64,000 bases of DNA, from assembly GCF_020782115.1 (NCBI RefSeq), contig NZ_JAJGMW010000017.1:36918-100917 (forward strand). The letters run 5' to 3'. Source of the stretch: Leeuwenhoekiella parthenopeia. Lineage in GTDB: Bacteria > Bacteroidota > Bacteroidia > Flavobacteriales > Flavobacteriaceae. Below are positions 26,738 to 36,786 of this stretch, in pieces (within the stretch, counting starts at the first letter, position 1; every line of letters starts with the position of its first letter). Under the pieces are notes generated by a model. That model had not been told where the DNA came from, searched no databases, and was given only the letters and a program-made list of their open reading frames with translations. Both the position numbers and the translations under genes were made by a program.

Positions 26738-27868
26738 ATGACCGTAAAAACTTCAGAACGCTTTTTATCGCTCGACGTATTCAGAGGGCTTACCATCGCC
26801 CTGATGATTTTGGTAAACACGCCGGGTACCGGTGCGGAGATGTACCCCTATCTGGTGCACGCGCAATGGTTTGGGTTTACACTGGCAGATTTAGTCTTCC
26901 CTTCATTTCTATTCGCCGTGGGTAATGCGATGAGCTTCTCGATGCGCCGCTTTCAGGAGGCTGTACCTGCAGATTTCTGGAAAAAAGTACTGAAGCGTAC
27001 TGCAATTATCTTTCTGTTGGGATTCCTGATGTATTGGTTTCCCTTTTTTGAATTCAATGACGGGCAACTGCAGTTATCCCCATTTTCTGAAACCCGGGTT
27101 ATGGGTGTTTTGCAACGTATTGCCCTGTGCTACTTTTTTGGTGCAGTGCTGGTAAGGTATTTTTCAGTCAAAGCCATTTTCATCGCGTGTATTGTGATGC
27201 TCCTCGCCTACTGGGGAATTCTGTATGCTTTTGGCGAACCGGGACGCGAACTCGAAATGGCAACCAATGCCGCCGCTAAATTTGACTTTACCATTTTGGG
27301 CGAAGGCCATATCTATAAAAAAGACGCCATCCCTTTTGATCCGGAAGGTATTTTGAGCACCCTGCCCAGTATTGTAAATGTACTTGCGGGTTATCTCGCC
27401 GGCGTGTTTATCAGACGAAAAGGGAAATCCTTTGAAACCATTGCCAAACTGATGCTGGCCGGGTTTATCATTTTTGCTTTAGCCGAATGGTGGGGCTTGA
27501 TTTTCCCCATATCAAAAAAATTATGGACGAGTCCCTTTGCGCTGTTAACCATAGGCCTTAACCTGTCTATGCTGGCCGCACTAATATTTGCGGTAGAATT
27601 GAAGAACATCAAATTCGGCAGTGATTTTTTCAACACCTTCGGGAAGAATCCGCTGGTGATTTACCTGTTTTCTGAATTGTTTTACATCACGCTGCGTCTG
27701 ATACCGGTAAACGAAAATCAGGATGCTTTTGAATGGGTAAGTGAAGAAATCTTTCAGCGCATCTTCCCGGGATCCTTCGGGGCACTGATGACCGCTATTG
27801 TCTTTATGCTCGTATGTTGGGCTTTGGGCTACTGGATGGACAAAAAGAAAATCTACGTCAAGATCTAA
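26738..27868 (+). CDS. DUF5009/NagX-type membrane acyltransferase, HGSNAT-like
   Basis: Integral membrane protein of 376 aa with about 10 hydrophobic segments. The N-terminus RFLSLDVFRGLTIALMILVNTPG and the block YLVHAQWFGFTLADLVFPSFLFAVG are characteristic of COG4299, the family of lysosomal heparan-alpha-glucosaminide N-acetyltransferase. His41 in that block is at the place of the HGSNAT active-site His, by my alignment by eye. HGSNAT moves acetyl groups across the membrane onto terminal alpha-glucosamine. The gene lies between GH89 (9 bp) and GH95 (14 bp), so transfer of acetyl to an alpha-GlcN residue before GH89 cleavage is an attractive role, not proven. Confidence 0.82.
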   Translation: MTVKTSERFLSLDVFRGLTIALMILVNTPGTGAEMYPYLVHAQWFGFTLADLVFPSFLFAVGNAMSFSMRRFQEAVPADFWKKVLKRTAIIFLLGFLMYWFPFFEFNDGQLQLSPFSETRVMGVLQRIALCYFFGAVLVRYFSVKAIFIACIVMLLAYWGILYAFGEPGRELEMATNAAAKFDFTILGEGHIYKKDAIPFDPEGILSTLPSIVNVLAGYLAGVFIRRKGKSFETIAKLMLAGFIIFALAEWWGLIFPISKKLWTSPFALLTIGLNLSMLAALIFAVELKNIKFGSDFFNTFGKNPLVIYLFSELFYITLRLIPVNENQDAFEWVSEEIFQRIFPGSFGALMTAIVFMLVCWALGYWMDKKKIYVKI

Positions 27869-27882
27869 TTTCGTTTCAATAA

Positions 27883-30420
27883 ATGATCAATACCTTTAAA
27901 ACTCCTTGTTTGACTTCATCCTCACCTATGACATTTTCTTTTAGCCTACCTCGTTTTATAATCTTTGTACTTTTAGCTTTAGCTTCCTGTAAAAATGACA
28001 AAAACCGGGAATCTGATACTGCCGAAGCCAATATTCATGAACTTTGGTACGACGCCCCTGCGCGTGAATGGGTAGAAGCCCTGCCGCTGGGAAATGGCAG
28101 AATTGGCGCGATGGTATTTGGGCGTGTGAGTGAAGAATTGATTCAGCTTAATGAAAGTTCGCTCTACAGCGGTGGTCCCGTACCCCAAAGTATCAATCCC
28201 GATGCAGCTTCCTATCTGCAACCTTTACGTGAAGCCATTTTCACCAGAAACTATGAGCAGGCAACCCTTTTGGCCAAAAAGATGCAGGGCTATTACACCC
28301 AGTCTTATATGCCTATGGGCGATTTGTTACTGCATCAGGAGTTGAAAAACGATTCGGTTCAAAACTACAAACGTACGTTGGACATTGCCGATGCCATTAC
28401 CACCACTGTATTTGAAGCGGATGGCGTTAAGTACACCCGGGAGTTGTTTACCTCAGCACCCGATAATGTTCTGGTAATAAAACTTACCGCAGATGCCGCA
28501 AAAGCCTTAAATCTGAATCTTTCGGCAGCAAGCCAACTGCACGCTGAAGTTTCGGTAACTGAAGATCAGGAATTAGTGGTCAGCGGGAAGGCTCCGGCAC
28601 AAGTAAATCCCAATTATTACAATCCCGAAGGCGTAGAACCTATTACTTACGAAGATCCTGAAGGATGTGACAGAATGCGCTTTCAATACCGCATCAAAGT
28701 GCTTAAAACCGATGGTAATCTCAGTGTGGAAAATAGCAGTCTGGCTATCGCTGATGCTTCCGAAGTGGTTGTACTGCTTACCGCGGCAACCAGTTTTAAC
28801 GGTTTTGACAAATGCCCGGATAAAGATGGACTCGACGAAGCAAAACTCGCGAGTGAATCTATGCAGGCGGCTTCGGCTAAAACTTATGACCAACTCAAAG
28901 CAGATCACATCGCCGATTTTTCGGCCTATATGACCCGTGTCGCGCTTGATTTGGGCACAACTCCGGAAGACCTTTTAAAACAACCTGTTAATGCCCGTTT
29001 AAAAGCCTATTCCCAGGGAGCTAACGATCCCAATCTGGAAGCTCTGTATTTTCAGTATGGTAGATACTTACTGGTTTCTTCCTCAAGACCGGGCGGAATC
29101 GCAGCCAATCTTCAGGGAATCTGGAATAACGAAATGCGTCCGCCGTGGAGTTCAAATTACACCACAAACATCAATGCCGAAATGAATTACTGGCCGGCAG
29201 AAACCACCAATTTAAGCGAAATGCACCAGCCCTTTTTGGCCTATATCCAAAATGCTTCGGTGACCGGAAGCCGTGTGGCTAAAGAGTTTTACGATGCAGA
29301 CGGCTGGGTGTTGCACCACAATTCAGATATCTGGGCGACTGCAAACCCGGTGGGCGATCGTGGTAATGGCGACCCGCTATGGGCAAACTGGTATATGGGT
29401 GGTAACTGGCTTACGCTACACCTCTGGGAGCACTATGCTTTTACTCAGGATGAGGATTATCTGTCGAACGTATATCCCGTAATGAAAGAAGCGGCCCTGT
29501 TTACCTTAGACTGGCTGGTAGAACGCAATGGGCAATTGACTACTGCGCCCTCAACCTCCCCTGAAAATTTCTTTAAGATTGATGGTAAAAATTACGCCCT
29601 AACGGAAGGCGCCACCATGGATATGGCCATCATACGCGAATTGTTAAACAATACCATTAAAGCTTCAGAAATACTGGGTATCGATGCCGAATTTAGAGAA
29701 AAGCTCGTCGCTACCCGGGAGCGTTTGATTCCGTATCAAATAGGTGCCAAAGGCCAATTGCAGGAATGGAATCTGGACTTTGAAGAAGAAGATCCGCATC
29801 ACCGCCATGTTTCGCATTTGTTTGGCTTACATCCCGGCACGTCCATCTCGCCGCTCACCACTCCGGAGCTTGCTGCGGCTACCGAAAAAACCTTTGAACT
29901 GCGCGGCGATGAAGGAACCGGCTGGAGCAAAGCCTGGAAAATCAATTTCGCTGCCCGCTTGCTGGATGGCGATCACGCGTACAAGATGATTCGCGAATTG
30001 ATGCAGTACGTTGACCCCTACTCCAAAGAGCATAAAGGCGGGACGTATCCCAACCTATTCGATGCGCATCCGCCGTTTCAGATTGACGGGAATTTTGGAG
30101 CCACTGCCGGCATAGCCGAAATGTTACTGCAAAGCCATCTGGGTGAATTGCACCTGCTTCCTGCCCTGCCCGGTGCCTGGAAAAGCGGTTCCGTTAAAGG
30201 TCTTAAGGCCCGTGGAAACTTTGAAGTGCATATTGAATGGAAAGAAAACGAGCTCCAAGCTGCAACAATACGTTCAGAGTCCGGTGGTAATCTGGTTATA
30301 CGCACCGCGCTGCCTTTAGAGATTGAAGGGGTTTCGGCTGAAAGCCAAAAAGTAGGAATGTATTACCTCACCCGTTTTGAAACAAATACCAGAGAAACCT
30401 ATCGGATTTCGGCTGAATAA
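27883..30420 (+). CDS. GH95 alpha-L-fucosidase/galactosidase-type lipoprotein
   Basis: Glycoside hydrolase of 845 aa. The N-terminal GH95 beta domain begins [21 protein letters not shown], followed by [13 protein letters not shown]; the (alpha/alpha)6 catalytic barrel has [20 protein letters not shown] and [13 protein letters not shown], and the C-terminal part has [13 protein letters not shown] and [19 protein letters not shown]. An ATG at 27928 (15 codons in) gives a tidier lipoprotein signal ending LALASC; either start is possible. GH95 inverting enzymes take Fuc-alpha-1,2-Gal or alpha-L-galactose. It is the last gene of the run, and fucose released could feed the oxidative pathway encoded upstream. 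Confidence 0.93.
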   Translation: MINTFKTPCLTSSSPMTFSFSLPRFIIFVLLALASCKNDKNRESDTAEANIHELWYDAPAREWVEALPLGNGRIGAMVFGRVSEELIQLNESSLYSGGPVPQSINPDAASYLQPLREAIFTRNYEQATLLAKKMQGYYTQSYMPMGDLLLHQELKNDSVQNYKRTLDIADAITTTVFEADGVKYTRELFTSAPDNVLVIKLTADAAKALNLNLSAASQLHAEVSVTEDQELVVSGKAPAQVNPNYYNPEGVEPITYEDPEGCDRMRFQYRIKVLKTDGNLSVENSSLAIADASEVVVLLTAATSFNGFDKCPDKDGLDEAKLASESMQAASAKTYDQLKADHIADFSAYMTRVALDLGTTPEDLLKQPVNARLKAYSQGANDPNLEALYFQYGRYLLVSSSRPGGIAANLQGIWNNEMRPPWSSNYTTNINAEMNYWPAETTNLSEMHQPFLAYIQNASVTGSRVAKEFYDADGWVLHHNSDIWATANPVGDRGNGDPLWANWYMGGNWLTLHLWEHYAFTQDEDYLSNVYPVMKEAALFTLDWLVERNGQLTTAPSTSPENFFKIDGKNYALTEGATMDMAIIRELLNNTIKASEILGIDAEFREKLVATRERLIPYQIGAKGQLQEWNLDFEEEDPHHRHVSHLFGLHPGTSISPLTTPELAAATEKTFELRGDEGTGWSKAWKINFAARLLDGDHAYKMIRELMQYVDPYSKEHKGGTYPNLFDAHPPFQIDGNFGATAGIAEMLLQSHLGELHLLPALPGAWKSGSVKGLKARGNFEVHIEWKENELQAATIRSESGGNLVIRTALPLEIEGVSAESQKVGMYYLTRFETNTRETYRISAE

Positions 30421-30441
30421 CAAAAGCTCAATAAGCAAAAA

Positions 30442-30489
30442 AAAAGGCTGTCTTAAGTGTTAGTTGAAGAACACCCGGGACAGCCTTTT
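30442..30489. terminator. Bidirectional terminator between GH95 and GH43 genes
   Basis: 11-bp stem AAAAGGCTGTC / GACAGCCTTTT, with a possible inner GTGTT/AACAC stem, flanked by A-run and T-run. It serves two convergent genes. Confidence 0.88.
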
Positions 30490-30510
30490 AAATTTTATAG
30501 ACTAAAAAAT

Positions 30511-31473
30511 TTATTGACCTTCAATGGTCTTGATTTTTCCTTCAGCATCATATTCAAGCTCGACCACTTTCATACTGCGCAACCACGTTTTTCCGCCTGA
30601 AGGCACACTGTCGTGAAAAAATAAATAGCTCTTTCCTTTAAATTCGACTATAGAATGATGCGTGGTCCAGCCCACCACCGGAGTCAAAATCACTCCCTGG
30701 TAGGTAAACGGTCCGTATGGATTATCTCCCGTTGCATAACACAGGCGGTGCGTGTTTCCGGTAGAATACGAGAAGTAATATTTGCCGTTGTATTTATGCA
30801 TCCACGAAGCTTCAAAAAAGCGACGGTCGTGGTCTCCCGCAGTTAGCGGCTTTCCGTCTTCATCTAAAATCACAATTGCTTTTGAAGGCTCTGCAAACTC
30901 GATCATACTATCGGCCAAACGGGCTATACGTGCCGGTAATGCAGGCTGATCTTCTGCCGGTTCTGAACCGCACTCGATGGCTTTGCCATCACGGTAACGC
31001 TGCAACTGTCCGCCCCAGAGTCCACCAAAATACATATAGTGCTTTCCATCTTCCTCAAAAATACAGGGATCGATAGAAAAACTGCCCTTCATAGGCGCGT
31101 CAAGCGGCTTAAAAGGCCCTTCAGGCTTATCGCTGGTCGCAATCCCAATGCGGAAAATATCCGTTTGATCTTTCAGCGGAAAATACAAATAATACGTCCC
31201 GTCCTTATGGGCAATATCACAATCCCAAAGCTGGCGACCCGCCCACGGAATGTCTTTTACGTCAAGTGCCTTACCATGATCGGTAACTTCCCCATCAATA
31301 GATTCCATCGAAAAGACGTGATAATCCCGCATGTCAAAGTGATCACCATTATCGTTTTCAGGAATGCCCGATTCTACATCGTGAGAAGGATAAATATAAA
31401 TTTTGCCGTTAAAAACATGTGCCGAAGGATCTGCCATATACGCATGATCCACCAGATATCTGGGTTCTTTCAT
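30511..31473 (-). CDS. GH43-family beta-xylosidase/arabinofuranosidase, cytosolic
   Basis: Five-bladed propeller glycosidase of 320 aa with the GH43 triad visible: Asp15 (base, MADPSAHVF), Asp135 (pKa modulator, FSIDPCIF) and Glu221 (acid, FFEASWMHK). There is no signal peptide, so it should hydrolyse imported xylo- or arabino-oligosaccharides in the cytosol. It is a single-gene unit followed by a terminator and preceded by an inverted repeat (31530-31554) almost identical to one before xylB. Shared control with xylose use is therefore likely and favours xyloside substrates. Confidence 0.9.
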   Translation of the reverse strand: MKEPRYLVDHAYMADPSAHVFNGKIYIYPSHDVESGIPENDNGDHFDMRDYHVFSMESIDGEVTDHGKALDVKDIPWAGRQLWDCDIAHKDGTYYLYFPLKDQTDIFRIGIATSDKPEGPFKPLDAPMKGSFSIDPCIFEEDGKHYMYFGGLWGGQLQRYRDGKAIECGSEPAEDQPALPARIARLADSMIEFAEPSKAIVILDEDGKPLTAGDHDRRFFEASWMHKYNGKYYFSYSTGNTHRLCYATGDNPYGPFTYQGVILTPVVGWTTHHSIVEFKGKSYLFFHDSVPSGGKTWLRSMKVVELEYDAEGKIKTIEGQ

Positions 31474-31529
31474 AGGATTTAATTTAGTGTTTAGTCTTAA
31501 GTATGGGTTTCTTCAAAGCTGAAAAAACA

Positions 31530-31554
31530 ACTTATAGTATTATTGACTACAAGT
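31530..31554. promoter_or_regulatory. Inverted-repeat operator 1 (GH43 promoter)
   Basis: Half-sites ACTTATAGT (31530-31538) and ACTACAAGT (31546-31554) are separated by ATTATTG. On the minus strand the second half-site overlaps a -7-like box TAAACTTG (31557-31550). It is almost the exact reverse complement of the repeat at 32417-32441. Confidence 0.7.
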
Positions 31555-31635
31555 TTAGCAATTATAAATGAGTTTCCCTAACTTTTTTAAACCGGTTGAG
31601 TGCCGGAATCGGAAAAGTTAAGATGAAATTGAAGT

Positions 31636-32355
31636 TTAAAATTCGAAGTTGAAACCTTTCTCCAGCAACTTCTTATAGGTTTCAGGATTGAAGCGATACA
31701 GTTTTGCTGCGCGGTGCGAAACATCTTTTTGCTTTTCGGCCAGGGGCGTAAGCAAATCCATTTTAAGAATTTTACGCCTGAAGTTGGGCTTGTCCATCTC
31801 ATAACCCAAAATCTGTTCGTACAGGTGCATCAACTGGAGTAACGTAAATTTTTCGGGTAACAAATTGAAGCCTATAGGTTCCTGCTTGATGCGTCTGCGC
31901 AGGCGTTTTTGACCGATTTCCAGAATTTGCTGGTGATCGTAAATCAGATCTTTGACTTCAGAGACTTTAAACCAGGCAACTTCGGCAGCGGTGTAACCTG
32001 CTTTCAAATCGTAATCTTCTTCTTTAATCAGTGCATAATAGCCCACAGTGATTACCCGCGAAAGCGGAAAACGATCGGGTGCACCAAAAGCCCGCAACTG
32101 CTCCAGATAAACATCTTTAATCCCGGTAAGTTCGAGTAGGAGACGGTTTGCAGCATCGTCAATACCCTCATTTTCGTAGATCCACCCTCCGGGTAAACCC
32201 CACTTATTTTTACTTATCCCCTCTTTATGCTTAACCAGAAGAACCTCGAGTTCTTCATTTTTAAAACCAAAAATCACGCAATCAATGGTAATACTATCCA
32301 GAATAACAGATTTTTCATCTTCGGGTATTTGCATTGAGGTCGATTGAGCATCCAT
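31636..32355 (-). CDS. Nudix-type transcriptional regulator (NrtR/AraR-like), candidate xylose regulator
   Basis: Protein of 239 aa with an N-terminal Nudix-fold sensor (about 15-145) and C-terminal winged helix (about 155-235, LLPEKFTLLQLMHLYEQILG and DKPNFRRKIL). The Nudix box at 56-79 is degenerate: the catalytic RE and EE pairs read RL and EL, so it should bind rather than hydrolyse a ligand. In Bacteroides thetaiotaomicron, AraR of this family controls arabinose genes. Here it is divergent from xylBA, and two matching inverted repeats flank it, so a xylose-responsive repressor is the best inference. Confidence 0.88.
   Translation of the reverse strand: MDAQSTSMQIPEDEKSVILDSITIDCVIFGFKNEELEVLLVKHKEGISKNKWGLPGGWIYENEGIDDAANRLLLELTGIKDVYLEQLRAFGAPDRFPLSRVITVGYYALIKEEDYDLKAGYTAAEVAWFKVSEVKDLIYDHQQILEIGQKRLRRRIKQEPIGFNLLPEKFTLLQLMHLYEQILGYEMDKPNFRRKILKMDLLTPLAEKQKDVSHRAAKLYRFNPETYKKLLEKGFNFEF
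32057..32066. repeat. CGCGAAAGCG repeat, copy 1
   Basis: One of at least five copies in the window; here inside the Nudix regulator gene, encoding PLSR on the minus strand. Confidence 0.6.
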
Positions 32356-32416
32356 AGGGTTAAAAATGTACAGCTAAAGTATAAAAAATTGATAAATTTC
32401 AGATTTTTATCCGTAT

Positions 32417-32441
32417 ACTTGTAGTCAATATTACTATAAGT
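32417..32441. promoter_or_regulatory. Inverted-repeat operator 2 (xylBA promoter)
   Basis: Half-sites ACTTGTAGT (32417-32425) and ACTATAAGT (32433-32441) with spacer CAATATT. The left half overlaps a -7-like box TATACTTG (32414-32421). It lies between the divergent Nudix regulator and xylB, so it can control both. Confidence 0.72.
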
Positions 32442-32466
32442 AACTTGTTAAACCAAATTTAACCCT

Positions 32467-33957
32467 ATGTATTTTTTAGGAATTGACCTGGGCAGTTCAT
32501 CCATCAAACTTGCTGTGCTGGACGGTAATACCGGTAAAGGTATTGCTCATGTGACGGTACCCGACCACGAAATGCAGATGCACGCGGCTCAAGCGGGCTG
32601 GGCAGAACAAGACCCGGAAAGCTGGTGGCAGTACACCTGCGACGGTATAAAAAAATTAAAAGCTAACGGCCTTGACGTTTCACGTATAAAAGCTATTGGT
32701 ATCTCCTATCAAATGCATGGTCTGGTTCTTACTACCAAAGATCTTGAGGTTTTAAGACCTTCAATCATTTGGTGCGACAGTAGAGCTGCCGGTGTAGGCC
32801 GTGAAATTTACGAACAAAAAGGAAGTGCCTTTTTCCATTCCCGCATTTTGGGAAGTCCCGGGAATTTTACAGCTTCCAAGCTGAAATGGGTGCAGCAACA
32901 TGAGCCGCAACTTTTTGAAAAGGCAGCTTATATGATGCTTCCGGGAGATTATCTTGCCGCGAAGTTTTCGGGCGTAGCCCAAACCAGCAAATCGGGCCTT
33001 TCTGAAGCAGCTTTATGGAATTTCAAAAAAGGAACTCTGGCAACAGATGTTCTGGAAGCTATGGGACTACCTGAATCCCTGATTCCTGAAATCGTTTCTA
33101 ATTTTGGACATCAGGCTCAAATTGCTGCTGATATCGCTGCTGATCTGGGACTTTCTAAAGATGTCAAAATTACCTACCGTGCCGGCGATCAGCCTAATAA
33201 TGCCTTGTCATTAAATGTTAACCAACCGGGAGAAATCGCTACCACAGCAGGAACTTCGGCCGTTATTTATTCGGTGACCGATCAGGATTCGTTTGATCCC
33301 GAAAACCGCGTAAATACGTTTTTACACGTGAATAATGAAGAGCAACAGAAGCGTAACGGTGTGCTGCTGTGTATCAACGGCTCAGGAATTCTATACCAAT
33401 GGCTTCGCAAAACCGTTTCAGCCGGTTCTAAAGATCTGGTTTCCTACGAATTCTTAAACGAGCAGGCTTCAAAAGTAAAAGCCGGTAGCGATGGTTTGCG
33501 TTTTTACCCTTTTGGAAATGGTGTAGAACGCATTTTCAATAACAAAGATGCTACCAGCGGCTTACAGAATCTCAACTTTAACCGTCACGAAAATTCGCAT
33601 CTGGTGCGAGCTGCCTGTGAGGGGATTGTTTTTGCTATGAATTACGGTTTCGAAATCATGCAAAAAATAGGTGCCGGGGGCCAGCGCGTAAAAGCCACAC
33701 ACGCCAACTTATTTTTGAGTCCGGTGTTTCGCGAGATTTTTGTCAACACTACCCAAACCACGCTCGAATTGTATGAAACCAATGGGGCTGAAGGAGCTGC
33801 ACGTGGCGCTGCATACGGTTTTGGGCATTACAAGACGCTAAACGAAGCCAACGAGGGATTAAGTCTGATAAGCACGCAGGAACCTCAAAAGGATCAGGGA
33901 AAAATCTATTCAGACTGGTATCAAATCTGGAAAAACAACATAAAAATAAACGAGTAA
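32467..33957 (+). CDS. xylB: Xylulokinase
   Basis: FGGY-family kinase of 496 aa, phosphorylating D-xylulose to xylulose 5-phosphate with ATP. It starts with the ATP-site loop [25 protein letters not shown] contains the Met-His seen in xylulokinases, followed by [25 protein letters not shown] and [10 protein letters not shown] form the second ATP-binding part, and [15 protein letters not shown] [13 protein letters not shown] lies near the end. It starts 25 bp after the operator and is followed after 10 bp by xylA. Confidence 0.95.
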   Translation: MYFLGIDLGSSSIKLAVLDGNTGKGIAHVTVPDHEMQMHAAQAGWAEQDPESWWQYTCDGIKKLKANGLDVSRIKAIGISYQMHGLVLTTKDLEVLRPSIIWCDSRAAGVGREIYEQKGSAFFHSRILGSPGNFTASKLKWVQQHEPQLFEKAAYMMLPGDYLAAKFSGVAQTSKSGLSEAALWNFKKGTLATDVLEAMGLPESLIPEIVSNFGHQAQIAADIAADLGLSKDVKITYRAGDQPNNALSLNVNQPGEIATTAGTSAVIYSVTDQDSFDPENRVNTFLHVNNEEQQKRNGVLLCINGSGILYQWLRKTVSAGSKDLVSYEFLNEQASKVKAGSDGLRFYPFGNGVERIFNNKDATSGLQNLNFNRHENSHLVRAACEGIVFAMNYGFEIMQKIGAGGQRVKATHANLFLSPVFREIFVNTTQTTLELYETNGAEGAARGAAYGFGHYKTLNEANEGLSLISTQEPQKDQGKIYSDWYQIWKNNIKINE

Positions 33958-33967
33958 TTCAAAAACT

Positions 33968-35278
33968 ATGAGTACCTATTTTAAGAACATTGATAAAATC
34001 AAATTTGAAGGAAAAGGCAGTGACAATCCGTTAGCTTTTAAATATTATGAAGCAGATAAGGTTGTTGCAGGAAAAACCATGAAGGAGCATTTTCGTTTTG
34101 CTATGGCCTACTGGCATACGCTTAATAACAAAGGAGGTGATCCGTTTGGTGCACCTACCGAAACTTTTGAATGGGACAAAAATCCCGATCCGGTAGGACG
34201 TGCAAAAGATAAAATGGATGCTGCTTTTGAATTTATGACCAAAATGGATCTGCCTTACTACTGTTTTCACGATGTTGATGTGGTAGATGAAGCACCTTCA
34301 TTAAATGAGTTTGAAAAACGCATGCACCAAATGGTGGAGTATGCGCAAATGAAGCAAAAAGAAAGCGGAATCAAGCTGCTTTGGGGAACCACAAACCTGT
34401 TTAGTAACCCACGCTATATGAACGGGGCTTCTACCAATCCTAATTTTGACGTGGTAGCCTACGCAGGAGCTCAGCTGAAAATTGCCGTAGATGCAACCAT
34501 CGCTTTAGGTGGTGAGAACTACGTGTTCTGGGGAGGTCGTGAAGGTTATATGAGCCTCTTGAATACCGATATGAAGCGCGAACTTGACCATATGGGTCGT
34601 TTCCTTACTATGGTAAAAGACTATGCGCGTAAAGAAGGATTTAAAGGAAACTTCCTGATCGAGCCTAAACCTATGGAGCCCAGCAAGCATCAGTATGATT
34701 TTGATGCAGCTACAACATTAGGATTCATCAACAAATACGGTTTACAGGACGACTTTAAACTGAATCTGGAAGTAAATCACGCTACACTGGCAAGTCACAC
34801 ATTTGAGCACGAACTGCAGGTTGCTGTAGATAACGGTATGCTGGGAAGTATAGATGCTAACCGTGGTGATTACCAAAACGGTTGGGATACAGACCAGTTC
34901 CCGATTGATATTTACGAAATCACCCAGGCTATGCTTATCATTTTAGAAGGCGGCGGTATTCAAGGTGGTGGTGTAAACTTTGACGCTAAAGTACGTCGTA
35001 ACTCTACCGACCTGGAAGATAAATTTATTGCGCACATCTCAGGAATGGATGTATTTGCACGCGGACTTATCGCAGCAGATCACATTCTTCAGAACACTAA
35101 ATACAGTGACTTGCGTAAAACACGCTATGAGTCTTTTGACGGTGGTAATGGTGCTAAATTTGAAAAAGGAGAACTTACACTGGAGCAATTGAGCGAGATC
35201 GGGAAGCAAACCGGGGAGCCAAAACAATTTAGCGGTAAGCAGGAATTGTTTGAGCAAATCGTTGCAAACGCGTTCTAA
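33968..35278 (+). CDS. xylA: Xylose isomerase
   Basis: Metal-dependent TIM-barrel aldose-ketose isomerase of 436 aa converting D-xylose to D-xylulose. Catalytic and metal sites are intact: FHDVDVVDE (His and Asp pair), [30 protein letters not shown] and DANRGD. Length is that of the class II enzymes. It follows xylB by 10 bp in an operon ending at a terminator 30 bp downstream. No xylose transporter is encoded next to it in this window. Confidence 0.97.
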   Translation: MSTYFKNIDKIKFEGKGSDNPLAFKYYEADKVVAGKTMKEHFRFAMAYWHTLNNKGGDPFGAPTETFEWDKNPDPVGRAKDKMDAAFEFMTKMDLPYYCFHDVDVVDEAPSLNEFEKRMHQMVEYAQMKQKESGIKLLWGTTNLFSNPRYMNGASTNPNFDVVAYAGAQLKIAVDATIALGGENYVFWGGREGYMSLLNTDMKRELDHMGRFLTMVKDYARKEGFKGNFLIEPKPMEPSKHQYDFDAATTLGFINKYGLQDDFKLNLEVNHATLASHTFEHELQVAVDNGMLGSIDANRGDYQNGWDTDQFPIDIYEITQAMLIILEGGGIQGGGVNFDAKVRRNSTDLEDKFIAHISGMDVFARGLIAADHILQNTKYSDLRKTRYESFDGGNGAKFEKGELTLEQLSEIGKQTGEPKQFSGKQELFEQIVANAF

Positions 35279-35727
35279 ATAAGAATAAAATTCATTTTAA
35301 TTATTTGAAAAAGCATCCTTTTAGGGTGCTTTTTTTGTTTTTAAATGCAAATCGAAATCTAAAAAGTACCTCTTTTCTCAGGCAGGTTGATTTTAGAAAT
35401 CAATACTTCCAAAACGTGCTGCAATTTTTTTTAAAGATCGAAAAGTGCCCGTTTAAAGATTTGATTGTCAATTAATAAATACATTTTAAATGTCTGACAA
35501 GGGCTTGAAAACCGTCTTTTTGTTCAAAATATTCCGTTCCTTTTATACTTAAACAGATTTAAGGCTAAACCGATTTAGCAAAAAAATACTCGTAACTAAT
35601 TCATTTTCAATGTGTTTTTAAGCTAACTTTAACAGTACAGTTCTAGCAAAATAATTGGGGATGGCGTTATTTTATTGTCCCCCTACAGCGAACTAAAATT
35701 CTGCTAACGCTATAATACCAGTACATC
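35279..35727. other. Intergenic region after xylA
   Basis: Apart from the terminator at 35308-35337, this AT-rich 449-nt stretch shows no gene or recognisable RNA. A weak GGGGA/TCCCC stem with a long loop lies at 35657-35682. Confidence 0.5.
35308..35337 (+). terminator. Terminator of the xylBA operon
   Basis: Stem AGCATCC / GGGTGCT (one G-U pair) with a short loop, preceded by A-run and followed by seven T. Confidence 0.88.
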
Positions 35728-35982
35728 ATGAGGGCGCAATTACAACTAACCGAAGCTAAAAGCTCATTTCAACAAGAGGCAATCGTACGTTGCCTGAACC
35801 GTATTATGGAAGTACGCATTCTTGATTTAAATCTTAACAAGAGAGTGTTATTTGTAGAATTTACAGGTCCCAAGGTGTTTCAGAAAATTCAAAAAGAGAT
35901 TGAACGTCTGGGTTTAAGCATTAACGAAAAAAAAATAGTGCCCGATCCTTTCGCTGTTTCTTCGACTTCCCGCGAAGTTTAA
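35728..35982 (+). CDS. Small hypothetical protein, possible HMA-like fold
   Basis: 84 aa, not recognised. It has alternating strand and helix segments (SFQQEAIVRCLNRI, VEVRILDLNLNKRVLFVEF-like strands, KVFQKIQKEIERLGL helix) that recall the ferredoxin-like fold of heavy-metal-associated domains, but no CxxC metal motif. No signal peptide. It is a single gene followed 50 bp later by a clear terminator, which supports it being expressed. Fold assignment is only pattern recognition. Confidence 0.6.
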   Translation: MRAQLQLTEAKSSFQQEAIVRCLNRIMEVRILDLNLNKRVLFVEFTGPKVFQKIQKEIERLGLSINEKKIVPDPFAVSSTSREV

Positions 35983-36311
35983 AAGCCTTTACAAGGCCGG
36001 TTATACAGCGATTTTCGTATAGATTATACTTAAATACCCGTCTTATGACGGGTATTTTTTTCTGTTTATCAAATTAAAATAACTGATATTCAAACACTTA
36101 AAAAGAGGTAAATCTAAACAACATTGTGTAACTAAAATTCCTTCCTTAAAAACACCCTATAACTGTTCAAGTTCTCAGAAATTAACTAAATTTAACACTG
36201 CTTATTATCATAGGCGCCTAGTTTTACCCAGTATTTTTTTCAAATTCATAAAATTGTGTTTAAGCGCAGTTCGCTGCCTGCGCAGCCACACATCAACCAA
36301 AGACCTCAACT
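35983..36311. other. Intergenic region before the GNAT gene
   Basis: Contains the terminator at 36032-36060 and a perfect 10-bp palindrome TAGGCGCCTA at 36211-36220, roughly 90 bp before the GNAT start. No other feature seen. Confidence 0.5.
36032..36061 (+). terminator. Terminator after the 84-aa gene
   Basis: Perfect 11-bp stem AAATACCCGTC / GACGGGTATTT with TTAT loop and T-run. Confidence 0.9.
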
Positions 36312-36770
36312 ATGCTAAATCTTGTACGTACCGATTCAAAGAATCCGGATTTCTTGAAAATGGTAAAAGAACTTGACGAGACATTGAAACTTACAGATGG
36401 TGACGATCATGAGTTTTACAATCAGTTTAACTCCCTTGACCGTATAAAAAATGTGATTGTGGCTTACGACGGCGGGCTTGCCGTTGCATGTGGTGCTTTC
36501 CGGGAGTACGGCCCTAAAAGTGTCGAAATCAAAAGGATGTATACCAAGCCTATTCACCGCAAAAAAGGCTACGCCAGCGCTATTCTTGAAGCTTTAGAAA
36601 ACTGGGCCCACGAGATAGGCTATACCAAATGCATCCTGGAAACCGGAATTTTTCAGCCTCCTGCAATTGCGCTTTACAAGAGACGTAAATACGATATCAT
36701 CCCAAACTACGGGCAATACAGCGGCATTGGTGGCAGTATGTGTTTTTTAAAATACCTGGGGCCGCAATAA
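36312..36770 (+). CDS. GNAT-family N-acetyltransferase
   Basis: Acetyl-CoA-dependent acyltransferase of 152 aa. The acetyl-CoA binding A-motif is RKKGYASAILEALENWA (R/QxxGxA type), preceded by VEIKRMYTKP and followed by the C-terminal ALYKRRKYDIIPNYGQY. The substrate cannot be inferred. It is convergent with the transglutaminase gene, with only 16 bp between stop codons. Confidence 0.88.
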   Translation: MLNLVRTDSKNPDFLKMVKELDETLKLTDGDDHEFYNQFNSLDRIKNVIVAYDGGLAVACGAFREYGPKSVEIKRMYTKPIHRKKGYASAILEALENWAHEIGYTKCILETGIFQPPAIALYKRRKYDIIPNYGQYSGIGGSMCFLKYLGPQ

Positions 36771-36786
36771 TTAAACTGGAAAGGCT

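Noticed and set aside
36211..36220. Palindrome TAGGCGCCTA as operator for the GNAT gene
   Set aside because: Only one copy seen, and a 10-bp palindrome in over 300 bp of spacer is weak evidence on its own.
35279..36311. Search for tRNA, rRNA or a riboswitch in the largest gene-poor region
   Set aside because: No cloverleaf, conserved rRNA core or riboswitch core could be recognised; only terminators and AT-rich spacer.
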